DNA of 64,000 nucleotides. It comes from a virus. This document shows, one piece after another, positions 13,553 to 21,423 of the stretch. Numbering within the stretch: the stretch's first letter is position 1; each line of letters opens with the position of its first letter. Below the pieces are notes generated by a model that saw only the letters and a program-made list of their open reading frames with translations, did not search any database and had not been told where the DNA came from. Position numbers and translations under genes: made by a program. The DNA is taken from the IMG/VR virus record IMGVR_UViG_3300032246_001783, positions 1 through 64,000 of that record; one strand, 5' to 3'.

Positions 13553-13823
13553 TTTTCAAATCCTCCGCTAATCGTTTGTGAAAAGTATCTTCGCCATCGT
13601 CGCCGCTGACCAGCCAGTCGATGCGTTGAGCGTAAATCAGAGCCTGATTCAACAGTTCAACACCACGCTTGAATTCCCTAATGGTTTCATCTGAGTATTC
13701 ACGACCCTTAGTATAGCCCCAATCGTTGAGTTCTTTAGAATGATTGTCCCGAATCAGTTGCTCAACAGCATCTGAGATGTAGCCTAACCGATACTGTTGG
13801 TATTCAAAAAAGCCCCCACTCAT
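13536..13823 (-). CDS. Hypothetical protein, 95 aa
   Basis: Helical, charged (begins MSGGFFEYQQYRLGYISDAV). ATG at 13823 overlaps the upstream stop. Not clearly related to the FGVEE paralogues that follow upstream. Unrecognised. Confidence 0.68.
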   Translation of the reverse strand: MSGGFFEYQQYRLGYISDAVEQLIRDNHSKELNDWGYTKGREYSDETIREFKRGVELLNQALIYAQRIDWLVSGDDGEDTFHKRLAEDLKNGKLD

Positions 13824-14041
13824 AGTTCAACTCCAAAATGTTTTTTAACCTCTGCACGGGAATGCCAAGGTTCATCATCTTCAGAAGGATCCAGTAAAAA
13901 ACTGTACACCTCGTCAATAATCAACTCGGCGAACTTTTCCATATGTTCCTCTACCGCCAACTCATGACCTTTATAGTTAACTGGCATATATGCTCCGAGA
14001 CCAGAGCGATCATAAAGAGTCAGTAAAAGTCGTTTTTTCAT
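13820..14041 (-). CDS. FGVE-tail paralogue, 73 aa
   Basis: Carries the family pattern: a helical KFAELIIDE segment (about residues 37-45), then a variable part and a C-terminus KKHFGVEL. Member of a tandem paralogous set (13820-14716). Neighbouring members overlap by 4 nt and share an almost identical junction sequence. Short phage proteins of this sort are common and unassigned; no enzyme motif is seen. Confidence 0.75.
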   Translation of the reverse strand: MKKRLLLTLYDRSGLGAYMPVNYKGHELAVEEHMEKFAELIIDEVYSFLLDPSEDDEPWHSRAEVKKHFGVEL

Positions 14042-14250
14042 TCTTCAACTCCGAAATGTTCTTTATACAATGGTAGCAACCGTTCAATAGCAGTGATTGA
14101 CAATTCTTTTGAATTTAATTTCAGACATTCCTTCACAATCAACTCGGCGAACTTTTCAATTGCCTTATGTTCATAGTCGTCCATTTCATCCCAGCATCCT
14201 TGTGCTGTTAATCCTGCATGATACATCAGGTCTTCTATTCGTTTGTTCAT
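14038..14250 (-). CDS. FGVE-tail paralogue, 70 aa
   Basis: Begins MNKRIEDLMYHAGLTAQGC; the core EKFAELIVKECLKL lies at about residues 32-45 and the C-terminus is HFGVEE. It shows the fullest form of the family: MNxRI N-terminus, FAELIVKEC helix, HFGVEE tail. ATGA junctions on both sides. Function unknown. Confidence 0.78.
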   Translation of the reverse strand: MNKRIEDLMYHAGLTAQGCWDEMDDYEHKAIEKFAELIVKECLKLNSKELSITAIERLLPLYKEHFGVEE

Positions 14251-14471
14251 TCTTCAACTCCGAAATATTTAATGATTAAGTCTAATGCCGCAATGTGTTG
14301 AACGTTGCCGGTCACATCTTCTGGATGCATCCAATAGCCATTAGGATTGGTGTCTGACTGTGGATTCTTTTCCCATCGTGCTAGTTCTTTTTTAAGATAC
14401 GCCCGTTGTTCTTTTAGCACAGCCAAAGCAATGCCGTCTGCAATTTCTGCATCTAATTCAATTTTTTTCAT
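14247..14471 (-). CDS. FGVE-tail paralogue (diverged), 74 aa
   Basis: Begins MKKIELDAEIADGIALAVLK. The central FAELIVKEC helix is not present, but the tail YFGVEE and the junction sequence are kept, so it may be a recombinant that shares only the end of the family. A His-Pro-Glu-Asp-Val-Thr-Gly segment precedes the tail. Unassigned. Confidence 0.7.
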   Translation of the reverse strand: MKKIELDAEIADGIALAVLKEQRAYLKKELARWEKNPQSDTNPNGYWMHPEDVTGNVQHIAALDLIIKYFGVEE

Positions 14472-14716
14472 TCTTCAACTCCAAAATGATACTTCATTTT
14501 TGCCACAAGGTGACCACGGAATGCGTTCTCGATCTGATCACGATAATCGCCGTACCATGACGGGTAGTTCTCCACGATGCCGATACATTCCTGCACAATC
14601 AACTGGGCAAACTTTTCCAGGAACAACCTTTGTTGTTCTTCGAACGAAGCATCCGAGTGTTCATTACCAACATAGAAGTCGCAATGTTCAGCAAGTTCAA
14701 GAATTCGGTGGTTCAC
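14468..14716 (-). CDS. FGVE-tail paralogue, 82 aa
   Basis: Begins MNHRILELAEHCDFYVGNEH, with the core EKFAQLIVQECIGIV at about residues 34-48 and the tail YHFGVEE. A typical member of the family. Overlaps the next gene upstream by 20 nt. Confidence 0.78.
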   Translation of the reverse strand: MNHRILELAEHCDFYVGNEHSDASFEEQQRLFLEKFAQLIVQECIGIVENYPSWYGDYRDQIENAFRGHLVAKMKYHFGVEE

Positions 14717-14897
14717 GATTCAAATTCTCCCGGATAAGTTGTTCTAACTCTGCGTACTCTTTTGGATTGCGGTCAATAATTTCTTCAACTACACTATCCA
14801 ATTCCGCAATACTTCGCAACTTGTTTTTTGGATTTCGCATATGATTGAGCATTTCATCTAGAGTGTATTGTTTTCCTGTATTGTTAAATTTGATCAC
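14697..14897 (-). CDS. Hypothetical protein, 66 aa
   Basis: Charged, helical protein (begins MIKFNNTGKQYTLDEMLNHM) with many Asn, Glu and Leu. Overlaps genes on both sides. Unrecognised. Confidence 0.65.
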   Translation of the reverse strand: MIKFNNTGKQYTLDEMLNHMRNPKNKLRSIAELDSVVEEIIDRNPKEYAELEQLIRENLNREPPNS

Positions 14898-15228
14898 GAT
14901 TCATTTCCTCAGTAGGATAATCTGAATATACCTTAATGGTCAGACCAGGATCACTTTTGCATTCTTCTAGCCAGCCATTGAGTATTGATTGGGTTAAGAA
15001 ACTTAAACCTTGATTATGTTTAAAACAACGATAGATGCTGCCCGAATGGTTTAAAAATTCAAAAGCATCGCCAAGGTCCGCAGTATTAACTACACCAGAA
15101 CTCAACTTCCAAGAGTCAGCGCCGGCAAATCCGCCATACCAGCCAGCCAGTATTTTTTGAGTAATGCCTTCTGCTTGTTGAAACTCAACCATTACCCATC
15201 GATCGGGTGTATAAATTTGACTGTTCAC
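14884..15228 (-). CDS. Hypothetical protein, 114 aa
   Basis: GTG start at 15228, preceded by GGAG and by a sigma70-like promoter (15255-15283). Mixed alpha/beta protein with a RWVMVEF strand and Trp/Gly-rich middle (WYGGFAGADSWKLSSGV at about 29-45). Similar proteins are found as phage hypotheticals (recollection). First gene of the second transcription unit of the run. Confidence 0.72.
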   Translation of the reverse strand: MNSQIYTPDRWVMVEFQQAEGITQKILAGWYGGFAGADSWKLSSGVVNTADLGDAFEFLNHSGSIYRCFKHNQGLSFLTQSILNGWLEECKSDPGLTIKVYSDYPTEEMNRDQI

Positions 15229-15254
15229 AAGTTAACTCCGGTTTTCTAGTATAT

Positions 15255-15283
15255 AGTATAACACAGAGTGATCAATTGGTCAA
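15255..15283 (-). promoter_or_regulatory. Sigma70-like promoter (minus strand)
   Basis: Minus strand: TTGACC (15283-15278), 17 bp, TATACT (15260-15255). It drives 15228 down to about 12446. Confidence 0.85.
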
Positions 15284-15290
15284 GGCGAGA

Positions 15291-15506
15291 CTATTTGTTT
15301 TTGGGTACTTGTTTGCGTAGCCCATTCATCCAATTGAGCACACTTTGATCGATAAGCGGTTCGATCGAGTCGTCGGAATTTTTGAACCCGTCCCTCATAA
15401 CATCACGAATTGCTTCTCGTAGAGCATTGTGATCTGGATGTGTAGCAATTAAGGCCTTGACCATTACACTCAATGCTACAAATTGTGCCGCACTTTTTTC
15501 GTCCAT
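15291..15506 (-). CDS. Hypothetical protein, 71 aa
   Basis: Helical protein beginning MDEKSAAQFVALSVMVKALI, with a short acidic/basic C-terminus. Lies upstream of the internal promoter, so it belongs to the first unit starting at 16532. Unrecognised. Confidence 0.65.
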   Translation of the reverse strand: MDEKSAAQFVALSVMVKALIATHPDHNALREAIRDVMRDGFKNSDDSIEPLIDQSVLNWMNGLRKQVPKNK

Positions 15507-15549
15507 TTGTCACCTGAAAATTTTAGGATGTCGTTCGATTAGTTGCTGT

Positions 15550-15903
15550 TTAATTTTTTGGCTCATTTTTTGTTTGCTCAATTTCATCAATAGCAGATTG
15601 TAGTGCAGCAGCATAGTTTAGCGCAACTTGTTTGGAAAACAAAGATGCTGATTCGTATTTGATTACACCAGTGGTCAATAACTGCCAAATCTGCTGCCAA
15701 CGACTTGCTCGCCACGCACTGGTATGCTGCTGAGTGTATACAGAGACGACCACATCGTCCTCATCAAAGTCTACGTCAACTATGTGGTTACAACTCGGTT
15801 CACCGCAGTTACAGTCTACACGGAATCTCTTCCATGTGGGCCTATCTTCTAGTTTAGCAATCTGTGTTGCCGGAGTTTCTGGTTTCATTACGTTTATTCT
15901 CAA
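15550..15903 (-). CDS. Cys/His-containing hypothetical protein, 117 aa
   Basis: Contains CNCGEPSCNHIVDVDFDEDD at about residues 31-50, a probable zinc site with a C-x-C-x4-C-x-H pattern, then a helical C-terminal part. The ATG at 15903 overlaps the upstream gene by 50 nt; the ATG at 15888 (MKPETPATQ) is an alternative start. Unassigned. Confidence 0.68.
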   Translation of the reverse strand: MRINVMKPETPATQIAKLEDRPTWKRFRVDCNCGEPSCNHIVDVDFDEDDVVVSVYTQQHTSAWRASRWQQIWQLLTTGVIKYESASLFSKQVALNYAAALQSAIDEIEQTKNEPKN

Positions 15904-16282
15904 AATGAGTTTTAATTAATTCAGCGTACTCGCTGGCCGGGATGCGTTGATCAACTGCTTGCTGAACCACTGATACACATTCGTCAACTGTGTTATATTC
16001 TAGATTGTGAATATCTAAATATCCGGCATCTTGTGCCTGTACATAAGATTCCATTCCAAATCCAAATACATCATAAAGTGTTCCTCGATAACTTGAATTC
16101 TTAACGAACAAGGCTTTATGAATACGACGAACCACAGCACAGAATACGGATAGCCTTTGATCCTCAGTGAGACTGTTCCAATATGTTTCCTGGTCCTGCT
16201 CAATTTCTTTCATGGCCTGATTGAACACTTCTGAAATGTCTTGTAGTGAGTCAAGTAGTGACTTTTTATTTTCTTCATCCAT
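15854..16282 (-). CDS. Hypothetical protein with NEYA-type helix, 142 aa
   Basis: N-terminal acidic helix, a central part with aromatic residues, and a C-terminus QAVDQRIPASEYAELIKTHF (about residues 110-129). That C-terminal part closely matches the end of the next gene upstream, so the two are partial paralogues. The start follows GGAGG-type sequence. Unassigned. Confidence 0.72.
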   Translation of the reverse strand: MDEENKKSLLDSLQDISEVFNQAMKEIEQDQETYWNSLTEDQRLSVFCAVVRRIHKALFVKNSSYRGTLYDVFGFGMESYVQAQDAGYLDIHNLEYNTVDECVSVVQQAVDQRIPASEYAELIKTHFENKRNETRNSGNTDC

Positions 16283-16286
16283 ATAA

Positions 16287-16532
16287 TTATTGCCTGGAGG
16301 AAAAATGATTAAGAATTAAGTCTGCATATTCATTAGCAGGAACCCCGCGATCTACAGCATCTTGAATAATGTTAACACATTCCTTAACGATCAAGTTGGT
16401 ATATTCGATTAGTTGTTCATCGTTATAATTCATTTCCCAACTGATTAGATCAGGATCATCTGGAGTAGGATCATCATCATAAACAAAGAATCCAGCATCG
16501 CTGGCTAGATGTTTAAATAATTTATTATTCAT
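16287..16532 (-). CDS. FAELIVKEC-type paralogue, 81 aa
   Basis: Begins MNNKLFKHLASDAGFFVYDD. The core YTNLIVKECVNII (about residues 44-56) relates it to the FGVE-tail family, and its DAVDRGVPANEYADLILNHF end is shared with the gene at 15854. It links the two sub-families. First gene after the 16560-16587 promoter. Confidence 0.75.
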   Translation of the reverse strand: MNNKLFKHLASDAGFFVYDDDPTPDDPDLISWEMNYNDEQLIEYTNLIVKECVNIIQDAVDRGVPANEYADLILNHFSSRQ

Positions 16533-16559
16533 GATTTATCTTTTTGACTGTATAATACT

Positions 16560-16587
16560 ATTATAACAAAATTTAAATTTTTGTCAA
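16560..16587 (-). promoter_or_regulatory. Sigma70-like promoter (minus strand)
   Basis: Minus strand: TTGACA (16587-16582), 16 bp, TATAAT (16565-16560). It drives the small-gene run leftward from 16532. Confidence 0.88.
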
Positions 16588-16620
16588 GACGCATTATCAT
16601 TTAATTAAATAATTGCACAT

Positions 16621-17166
16621 ATGAAAAAATCAACTTTTTATTTAGACATGGACGGCGTGGTCGCTAATTGGTCCGAGGGTATGTATGAAATAATCGGGCG
16701 GCGAGTCGATGATCCATCTGCACGACTCACTGATGCCGAATGGCAACTGGTATTAGACAATCCTAGAGTATTTCGAACACTACCCAAAATGTCAAATGCA
16801 GATATACTAGTCGATATGTCCCGCAAGTATAGGGATTTGTTAGGTTGGGATCTTTTATTTTTAACTGCTATTCCCCACGACAATGACATGCATTGGGCAT
16901 TCTATGATAAGGTAGAATGGGCACGAGAATTTTATCCAGATATTCCTGTACATTTTGGACCGTATAGTCGTGACAAACATCTGCACTGCCGACCCGGTGA
17001 TATATTAGTCGATGATCGACCTGACAATTGTTCAGACTGGGTCGATTCTGGAGGGACTGCATTTATGGTGCAAGGGCCTGTTTTGTCTGTGTTTGATCAA
17101 ATTCAATCAGACTTTGATGAACGAGTTAGACTCAAATCTCTTCGAGATCTTACTTTGATTGTTTGA
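16621..17166 (+). CDS. 5'(3')-deoxyribonucleotidase (HAD family)
   Basis: 181-aa HAD-superfamily phosphatase. The nucleophile motif LDMDGVVANW is at residues 8-17 (Asp9, Asp11), TAIPHD near 80-86 supplies the second motif, and a C-terminal ILVDDRPDN (about 121-129) supplies the acidic metal-binding motif. This layout is that of NT5C-type 5'(3')-deoxyribonucleotidases, which remove phosphate from dNMPs; T4-like phages use them in nucleotide salvage. Monocistronic, closed by a strong terminator. Confidence 0.88.
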   Translation: MKKSTFYLDMDGVVANWSEGMYEIIGRRVDDPSARLTDAEWQLVLDNPRVFRTLPKMSNADILVDMSRKYRDLLGWDLLFLTAIPHDNDMHWAFYDKVEWAREFYPDIPVHFGPYSRDKHLHCRPGDILVDDRPDNCSDWVDSGGTAFMVQGPVLSVFDQIQSDFDERVRLKSLRDLTLIV

Positions 17167-17167
17167 T

Positions 17168-17198
17168 AAAAAAAAAGGAGCATTATGCTCCTTTTTTA
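17168..17198. terminator. Bidirectional intrinsic terminator
   Basis: GGAGC / GCTCC stem around ATTAT, with an A run on the left and a T run on the right, so it can terminate both the nucleotidase and the converging minus-strand genes. Confidence 0.92.
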
Positions 17199-17396
17199 TT
17201 ATGCACCCATTATTTGATCATATCTGTCCAATGCTTTTAATCTGGCTAAACGAAGTTTATCCTTAACATAGTCTGATAGATCATCGGGTTCTGTGTCGAC
17301 AATTCGGAATCTACGGTAACTGACGTGTATATCAGTGTATTCGGCTCCGCTGATTTCAGAATCATCATCTAACTCAAGATTACTGCTTTGAAGCAG
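17199..17396 (-). CDS. Short coding frame without a standard start
   Basis: The minus strand is open in a frame ending at TAA 17199-17201. Its predicted sequence looks like a real protein: an acidic segment LELDDDSEISGAE, then SYRRFRIVDTEPDDLSDYV and a basic helix DKLRLARLKALDRYDQ. There is no ATG and no GTG in the frame, and its only TTG is near the C-terminal end. It overlaps the 3' end of the Ala-rich gene in the +1 frame; a CTG at 17396 is the only upstream near-start. It could be made by +1 frameshifting near 17381, a non-standard start, or be a real gene damaged by a sequence error. Confidence 0.45.
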   Translation of the reverse strand: MLQSSNLELDDDSEISGAEYTDIHVSYRRFRIVDTEPDDLSDYVKDKLRLARLKALDRYDQIMGA

Positions 17397-17619
17397 GAGT
17401 TGCCGGCGTTGCGGGCGTGGCTGGAGTTTTAGCAGTAGCAGCCTCTGGGCTTTTAGTGGCCTCTGCTTTCTTCTCTACCTTTTTCTCGTCCTTCTTGGCA
17501 GCGACAGGGGTAGTAGCAGCCTTAACCGGTGCAACAGGAGCAGCCGGTGCAACAGGAGTTTGTGCTAGAGCGACAGATGTTGCTAGAGTAGCGATAATAG
17601 CGGTAACGATTGATTTCAT
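17380..17619 (-). CDS. Secreted Ala/Pro/Lys-rich protein, 79 aa
   Basis: Start at ATG 17619, preceded by AAGGAAA. Signal peptide MKSIVTAIIATLATSVALAQ with a likely cleavage after ALA. The mature chain is low-complexity: Ala-Pro-Val and Lys-Lys-Glu blocks, ending in Pro-Ala-Thr repeats. It resembles small periplasmic Ala/Lys-rich proteins (Asr-like composition). Host-derived origin is plausible; function unknown. Confidence 0.75.
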   Translation of the reverse strand: MKSIVTAIIATLATSVALAQTPVAPAAPVAPVKAATTPVAAKKDEKKVEKKAEATKSPEAATAKTPATPATPATPASKQ

Positions 17620-17716
17620 TTTAATTTCCTTATGGTTTGAAATATCATGCATAAAACTATTCTATGCATACTATATTAACGCACGAGTTAACTGGGTAGT
17701 TTACAAAAATTCTAAT

Positions 17717-18394
17717 CTAGATACTCAAATCTCGATCATGTGCTTGTTCTAGAAAATTAGACAGTTTTTCCAGAATTTTTTCATTTCTTAGGGTTTTGTA
17801 TACTAGATTAGCGACACCGTATTCACCGGTCTGTTTTAGGCCTAATTTACGGTATTTTCTTAATAAATCTAGAAGTTTTTTGGCGGTTTTGACGTCGTTT
17901 GACCTAATTATAAACAGAATTATTTTACGCCACACTCTATACATTTTATTAATTTCTGCAGTATCTATTTCGATAGATTCTGCTGGGTTGGGTTCAACCT
18001 TCCATTGATTATCTTTTAGACTCCAACTAGCACCGGTAGCCGGCATTTTTTTGTTTTCAACATACAACTCTACATCAATTCCTCTAATTTTAATATTAGT
18101 TTTTGTATTGTAGAGCAGCCGCTTGGTATCAAATAATTCTTCTAATTCTGTGTCGCAATCAATATTGGTATAGTCCACAATTAGATGCAGATCTAAGTCG
18201 CTGTGTTTGTTATAAAAATAAGAAGCCTGACTGCCTGTAATAACAATGTCCTCGACTTCAAAAGGTATTCCTACAAACTGTTTAAAGTCGGCTGCGGTCT
18301 TTATTAAAGCAGATCGCACTTCTGGTCTTAAAGCGCCATTGCTCCAAAGAAGAGGATTTAAATTAGATTTGGGGGTTAATTCAACTATTGCCAT
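17717..18394 (-). CDS. Nucleotidyltransferase-fold protein, 225 aa
   Basis: Pol-beta-type nucleotidyltransferase signature: ITGSQASYF followed by SDLDLHLIVD (about residues 52-73), i.e. G-S-x(9-12)-D-x-D, with a third possible Asp/Glu in DVELYV near 106. The C-terminal half is helical and basic. The substrate is unknown; homologues occur as unnamed genes in T4-like phages (recollection). Its late box (18402-18407) is divergent to that of the YqgE-like gene. Confidence 0.75.
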   Translation of the reverse strand: MAIVELTPKSNLNPLLWSNGALRPEVRSALIKTAADFKQFVGIPFEVEDIVITGSQASYFYNKHSDLDLHLIVDYTNIDCDTELEELFDTKRLLYNTKTNIKIRGIDVELYVENKKMPATGASWSLKDNQWKVEPNPAESIEIDTAEINKMYRVWRKIILFIIRSNDVKTAKKLLDLLRKYRKLGLKQTGEYGVANLVYKTLRNEKILEKLSNFLEQAHDRDLSI

Positions 18395-18401
18395 ATTGGA
18401 A

Positions 18402-18407
18402 TATTTA
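18402..18407 (-). promoter_or_regulatory. T4-late-like promoter box (minus)
   Basis: GATAAATA on the minus strand, 7 nt before the ATG at 18394; no ribosome site. Confidence 0.68.
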
Positions 18408-18412
18408 TCGAT

Positions 18413-18418
18413 TAAATA
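18413..18418 (+). promoter_or_regulatory. T4-late-like promoter box (plus)
   Basis: TTAAATA ends 5 nt before the ATG at 18424; back to back with the minus-strand box, only 5 bp apart. Confidence 0.72.
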
Positions 18419-18423
18419 ATATT

Positions 18424-18984
18424 ATGATTTTAGAAAATTACAAAGGTTGTCTACTAGCTGCTCATCCGCAGCAACCAGATTCATCGTTAAGGAAAGCGGT
18501 GGCATTGATTATTGCACATGATAAAACCGGTGCATTAGGACTGCAACTTAATAAAAAATTTGACAGTGATTTTACAATGCTAACAGTCATGGAAAATTTA
18601 GGACTGTATTCAGATTTAGATCAACCCCTCTATAGCGGTGGCCCAGACGCTACAAACAGAATACATGTGGTACATTCCTTGGATTGGTCTACTAGAAGTA
18701 CGATTAAAGTTACTAATCAATTGGGCGTCAGTAATGATATCAGTATACTAGCAGCGATTTCAGAAAATGAAGGACCAGAATATTTTAGAGTAATAGCAGG
18801 ATATACTCGATGGGCGCCTAAGCATCTAGAAGGAGAAATGCAAGGTACTGATCCCTGGTCAGTAACACAAACTTGGTCATCTGTTCCTGCTGATATAGAA
18901 AATGTGTTTAGTCTAGATGATATAGATCAATGGTACAGAACTATAGATGATGCCGGCCGAATTCAAATAGCCAGTTGGTTTTAA
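18424..18984 (+). CDS. YqgE/AlgH family (UPF0301) protein
   Basis: 186 aa, the length of bacterial YqgE. The family landmarks are in order: GCLLAAHP near residue 7, a KAVALIIAHDKTGALGLQLNK block (about 25-45), and YSGGPDATNRIHVVHS (about 75-90), followed by a C-terminal GYTRWAPKHLEGEM. The bacterial family is widespread with an unsettled role; Pseudomonas AlgH was linked to alginate regulation. A complete copy under a phage late box is unusual and suggests acquisition from a host. It converges on gp41 with a 4-bp overlap. Confidence 0.85.
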   Translation: MILENYKGCLLAAHPQQPDSSLRKAVALIIAHDKTGALGLQLNKKFDSDFTMLTVMENLGLYSDLDQPLYSGGPDATNRIHVVHSLDWSTRSTIKVTNQLGVSNDISILAAISENEGPEYFRVIAGYTRWAPKHLEGEMQGTDPWSVTQTWSSVPADIENVFSLDDIDQWYRTIDDAGRIQIASWF

Positions 18985-20426
18985 TCCTTTTCAGGATTAA
19001 TATTTGCTCTAATCATGCTTCGAATATCTGCAACTGATTTAACATTTTTAATTTTTCCCACAGAAGATCCTTGTGTGGGGTCTGGAATAACACCGGCAGT
19101 GTCCGGGCCTTCTTCCGAAGATATTGAACTGGTTCTTTTAAGACTGTTAACAAAATTGTTACCGTTAGATCGTTGTTGGTTAAAACTGGGTTCTTCGTCT
19201 TCTCCTAGGTCAGTAATTCTTAAAGTATCTTGATTAAATTCAAGATCTACTTTTTGTCCTACACCTGAACTGGAACGAGTTTTCATAAATTGAATTTGAT
19301 ATCTCCCACGTTCCTTCATTGCCCTAGATGTAAAAATACCGATCACATTATCTGCAGTCATGATCTTGCTTAACCCCCCTGAGATATGACTATGATCGAA
19401 TTCAATTTCTTCAACTGCACTTCGATTCAACTGACTTGCCGTTACAGTTACGCATTGGGTTTCCATGGCTAAGTTTCGAATCTCTTCTGAGACATACTTA
19501 TCTTTGACAAACAGATCACTGGGACTAACTTTAACACTCAGTGGCATCATTAGATCTAGATAATCAATAAGAAGCACGTCTGGTTTGCATCCTTTCTTAA
19601 CCTGATATTCTTTTAGATATGCACGGATATCGTTACAATTTTTTCCCGAAGGCATATATTTGACCTGCATATTTCCGGACTTCTTACCTAGCATTTTGAC
19701 TTTGAGTTCTACATCATCGATATTTTTAAAAATCTCACGAGTACTAATTCCTGTGGTCATGGAGTCTAGACGCATTGATACTAGCCCTTCGCTAAGTTCA
19801 AATGTTAGATACAATACATTCAGCCCTGCCAATGCCCAATTCACTCCTAGATTAGCCAGGAATAATGATTTGCCGCCGCCCGATCCTGCACAAAAAATAT
19901 TCAACTCTCCTCGATTAAATCCGCCATATAACTTTTTATCAATGCTAGGCCATCCTGTACTGATCTGTCCATTTCCATCTTTAAGTTTGCTGAGTCGTTC
20001 ACGGGGATCTTCAAAATAATCAGTGCCCATATCTTTATTCAAACTGATCTGAATAGCATCCTTGATTAGTTTTTCTACTGGGCCGTAATCCCCTTTTTCT
20101 AGTAGATCAGCAGATTCTAAAATTGCTCGTTCTAATCCTTTATGCCTACTGAAGTTTTCGAACTCATCCATCAGCCATTCGTAGTTTTCTTTGGGCAATG
20201 ATACTGCCTGTAGATCAGTGCCGCATGAAGAATTTACAATGGCTACTTCAGGCATGATCTTGTACTTGTCAACATATTTGTTAACAAACTCTGCAACATC
20301 ATATAATTTTCTATCGAAATTTTTCGGATCAAAAATGTTTTGACACCGAATAAATGTTTCTGCATCCGATAGAAACATTTCTAAATAAAGACGTTGAACC
20401 TCGAGATTATAATTTGGTTTAGTCAT
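18981..20426 (-). CDS. 41: Replicative DNA helicase, gp41 (DnaB-like)
   Basis: 481-aa hexameric helicase of the DnaB/gp41 family. The N-terminal helical domain is followed by a RecA-like core with Walker A AGSGGGKS at 180-187 and Walker B VLLIDYLDLM near 282-291; an Arg-finger region and Ser/Asn-rich C-terminal tail follow. It unwinds the fork 5' to 3' and assembles with the primase gp61, whose gene lies immediately upstream and overlaps by 8 nt. Length agrees with T4 gp41 (475 aa). Confidence 0.95.
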   Translation of the reverse strand: MTKPNYNLEVQRLYLEMFLSDAETFIRCQNIFDPKNFDRKLYDVAEFVNKYVDKYKIMPEVAIVNSSCGTDLQAVSLPKENYEWLMDEFENFSRHKGLERAILESADLLEKGDYGPVEKLIKDAIQISLNKDMGTDYFEDPRERLSKLKDGNGQISTGWPSIDKKLYGGFNRGELNIFCAGSGGGKSLFLANLGVNWALAGLNVLYLTFELSEGLVSMRLDSMTTGISTREIFKNIDDVELKVKMLGKKSGNMQVKYMPSGKNCNDIRAYLKEYQVKKGCKPDVLLIDYLDLMMPLSVKVSPSDLFVKDKYVSEEIRNLAMETQCVTVTASQLNRSAVEEIEFDHSHISGGLSKIMTADNVIGIFTSRAMKERGRYQIQFMKTRSSSGVGQKVDLEFNQDTLRITDLGEDEEPSFNQQRSNGNNFVNSLKRTSSISSEEGPDTAGVIPDPTQGSSVGKIKNVKSVADIRSMIRANINPEKD

Positions 20427-21414
20427 TGATATTTTCTAATTTTTTCTTTAACAGTTGTATTTTTATCTCGTTAGTTTCTCGATAGTGTAGTATTGTGAAT
20501 AGGGTATAAAGTCTACCGTATCTTTTTACTGCGTCGGCTACGTCTTTTATATCCTCTTCCCAAGGCGGCATGCTCACAGACCATCCATTTTCTATAGCCG
20601 CTTTGATTAACTTAGCACCGGGGCGATCTCGGTCCGGTACTACAATAACATCTTTACCTAGGGCGTTTATTCGTGCACATTGAGTTTCATTTGGGTCATT
20701 GTGCATGACTGCTATTCCGTCGACGGCAATTGCATCAAATTGCCCTTCTACTACTATGACGTATTTTCTGTCATATCTTTGTCGATCTAAATTAAAAACA
20801 TATCCCGGCTGTGTATCTGTAAGATACTTGGGTTTACCCTCTCGAATTTTTCTACCGGTGTAGCCGACAATTTTGCCTTCATAATAGAAAGGTATTACAG
20901 CCCTATCTCGAAATCCTTTTGAAGAAGACCACATCCAAGTATACCAATCGAGACTCATTCCTCGTTGATCGATATAGTCAATAACAGAAATCAAATCAGG
21001 TTCGTCACATCCATCTTTTATCCATTGAGTAATATTTTTACAGTTGTCTGGTAGAGGTTTTTCCACCAGATCAAAGTTTAATTTCTTTTTAATTGAACTT
21101 TGATCTTCTTTAAGTTTAAGGGCCGAAAGAGCTAGTTTTCCAATATCAGCATCTGATAATCCTATCCATTTGAACAGTTGTCGAGTATTGAAACTTAATA
21201 GATGTCCTGTAGACCATCCTGCTTTGTATCCGCAATTAAAACAGTGATATTGAAATCCACCTTTTTGATTAGGTAGCACACCGCCACGTTGCCGGTCGTC
21301 TCGTGACTCGCCCCTATGATGGCAGCAAACCGAATTAAAACTGATCCAGCCACTCGGAGTAGTTTTTCGTTTAGGCGGCAATAGAGCCATCAAGGTAGCA
21401 TAGATTTCGTCCAT
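20419..21414 (-). CDS. 61: DNA primase, gp61
   Basis: 331-aa primase. An N-terminal zinc-ribbon-like cluster (VCCHHRGES, then CFNCGYKAG; residues 30-64) is of the DnaG/gp61 type. The Toprim core follows with VVEGQFDAIAV near 218 and DRDRPG near 255. Makes the RNA primers for lagging-strand synthesis. Overlaps gp41, with which it forms the primosome. Length fits T4 gp61 (342 aa). Confidence 0.95.
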   Translation of the reverse strand: MDEIYATLMALLPPKRKTTPSGWISFNSVCCHHRGESRDDRQRGGVLPNQKGGFQYHCFNCGYKAGWSTGHLLSFNTRQLFKWIGLSDADIGKLALSALKLKEDQSSIKKKLNFDLVEKPLPDNCKNITQWIKDGCDEPDLISVIDYIDQRGMSLDWYTWMWSSSKGFRDRAVIPFYYEGKIVGYTGRKIREGKPKYLTDTQPGYVFNLDRQRYDRKYVIVVEGQFDAIAVDGIAVMHNDPNETQCARINALGKDVIVVPDRDRPGAKLIKAAIENGWSVSMPPWEEDIKDVADAVKRYGRLYTLFTILHYRETNEIKIQLLKKKLENIND

Positions 21415-21423
21415 GCTACGATA

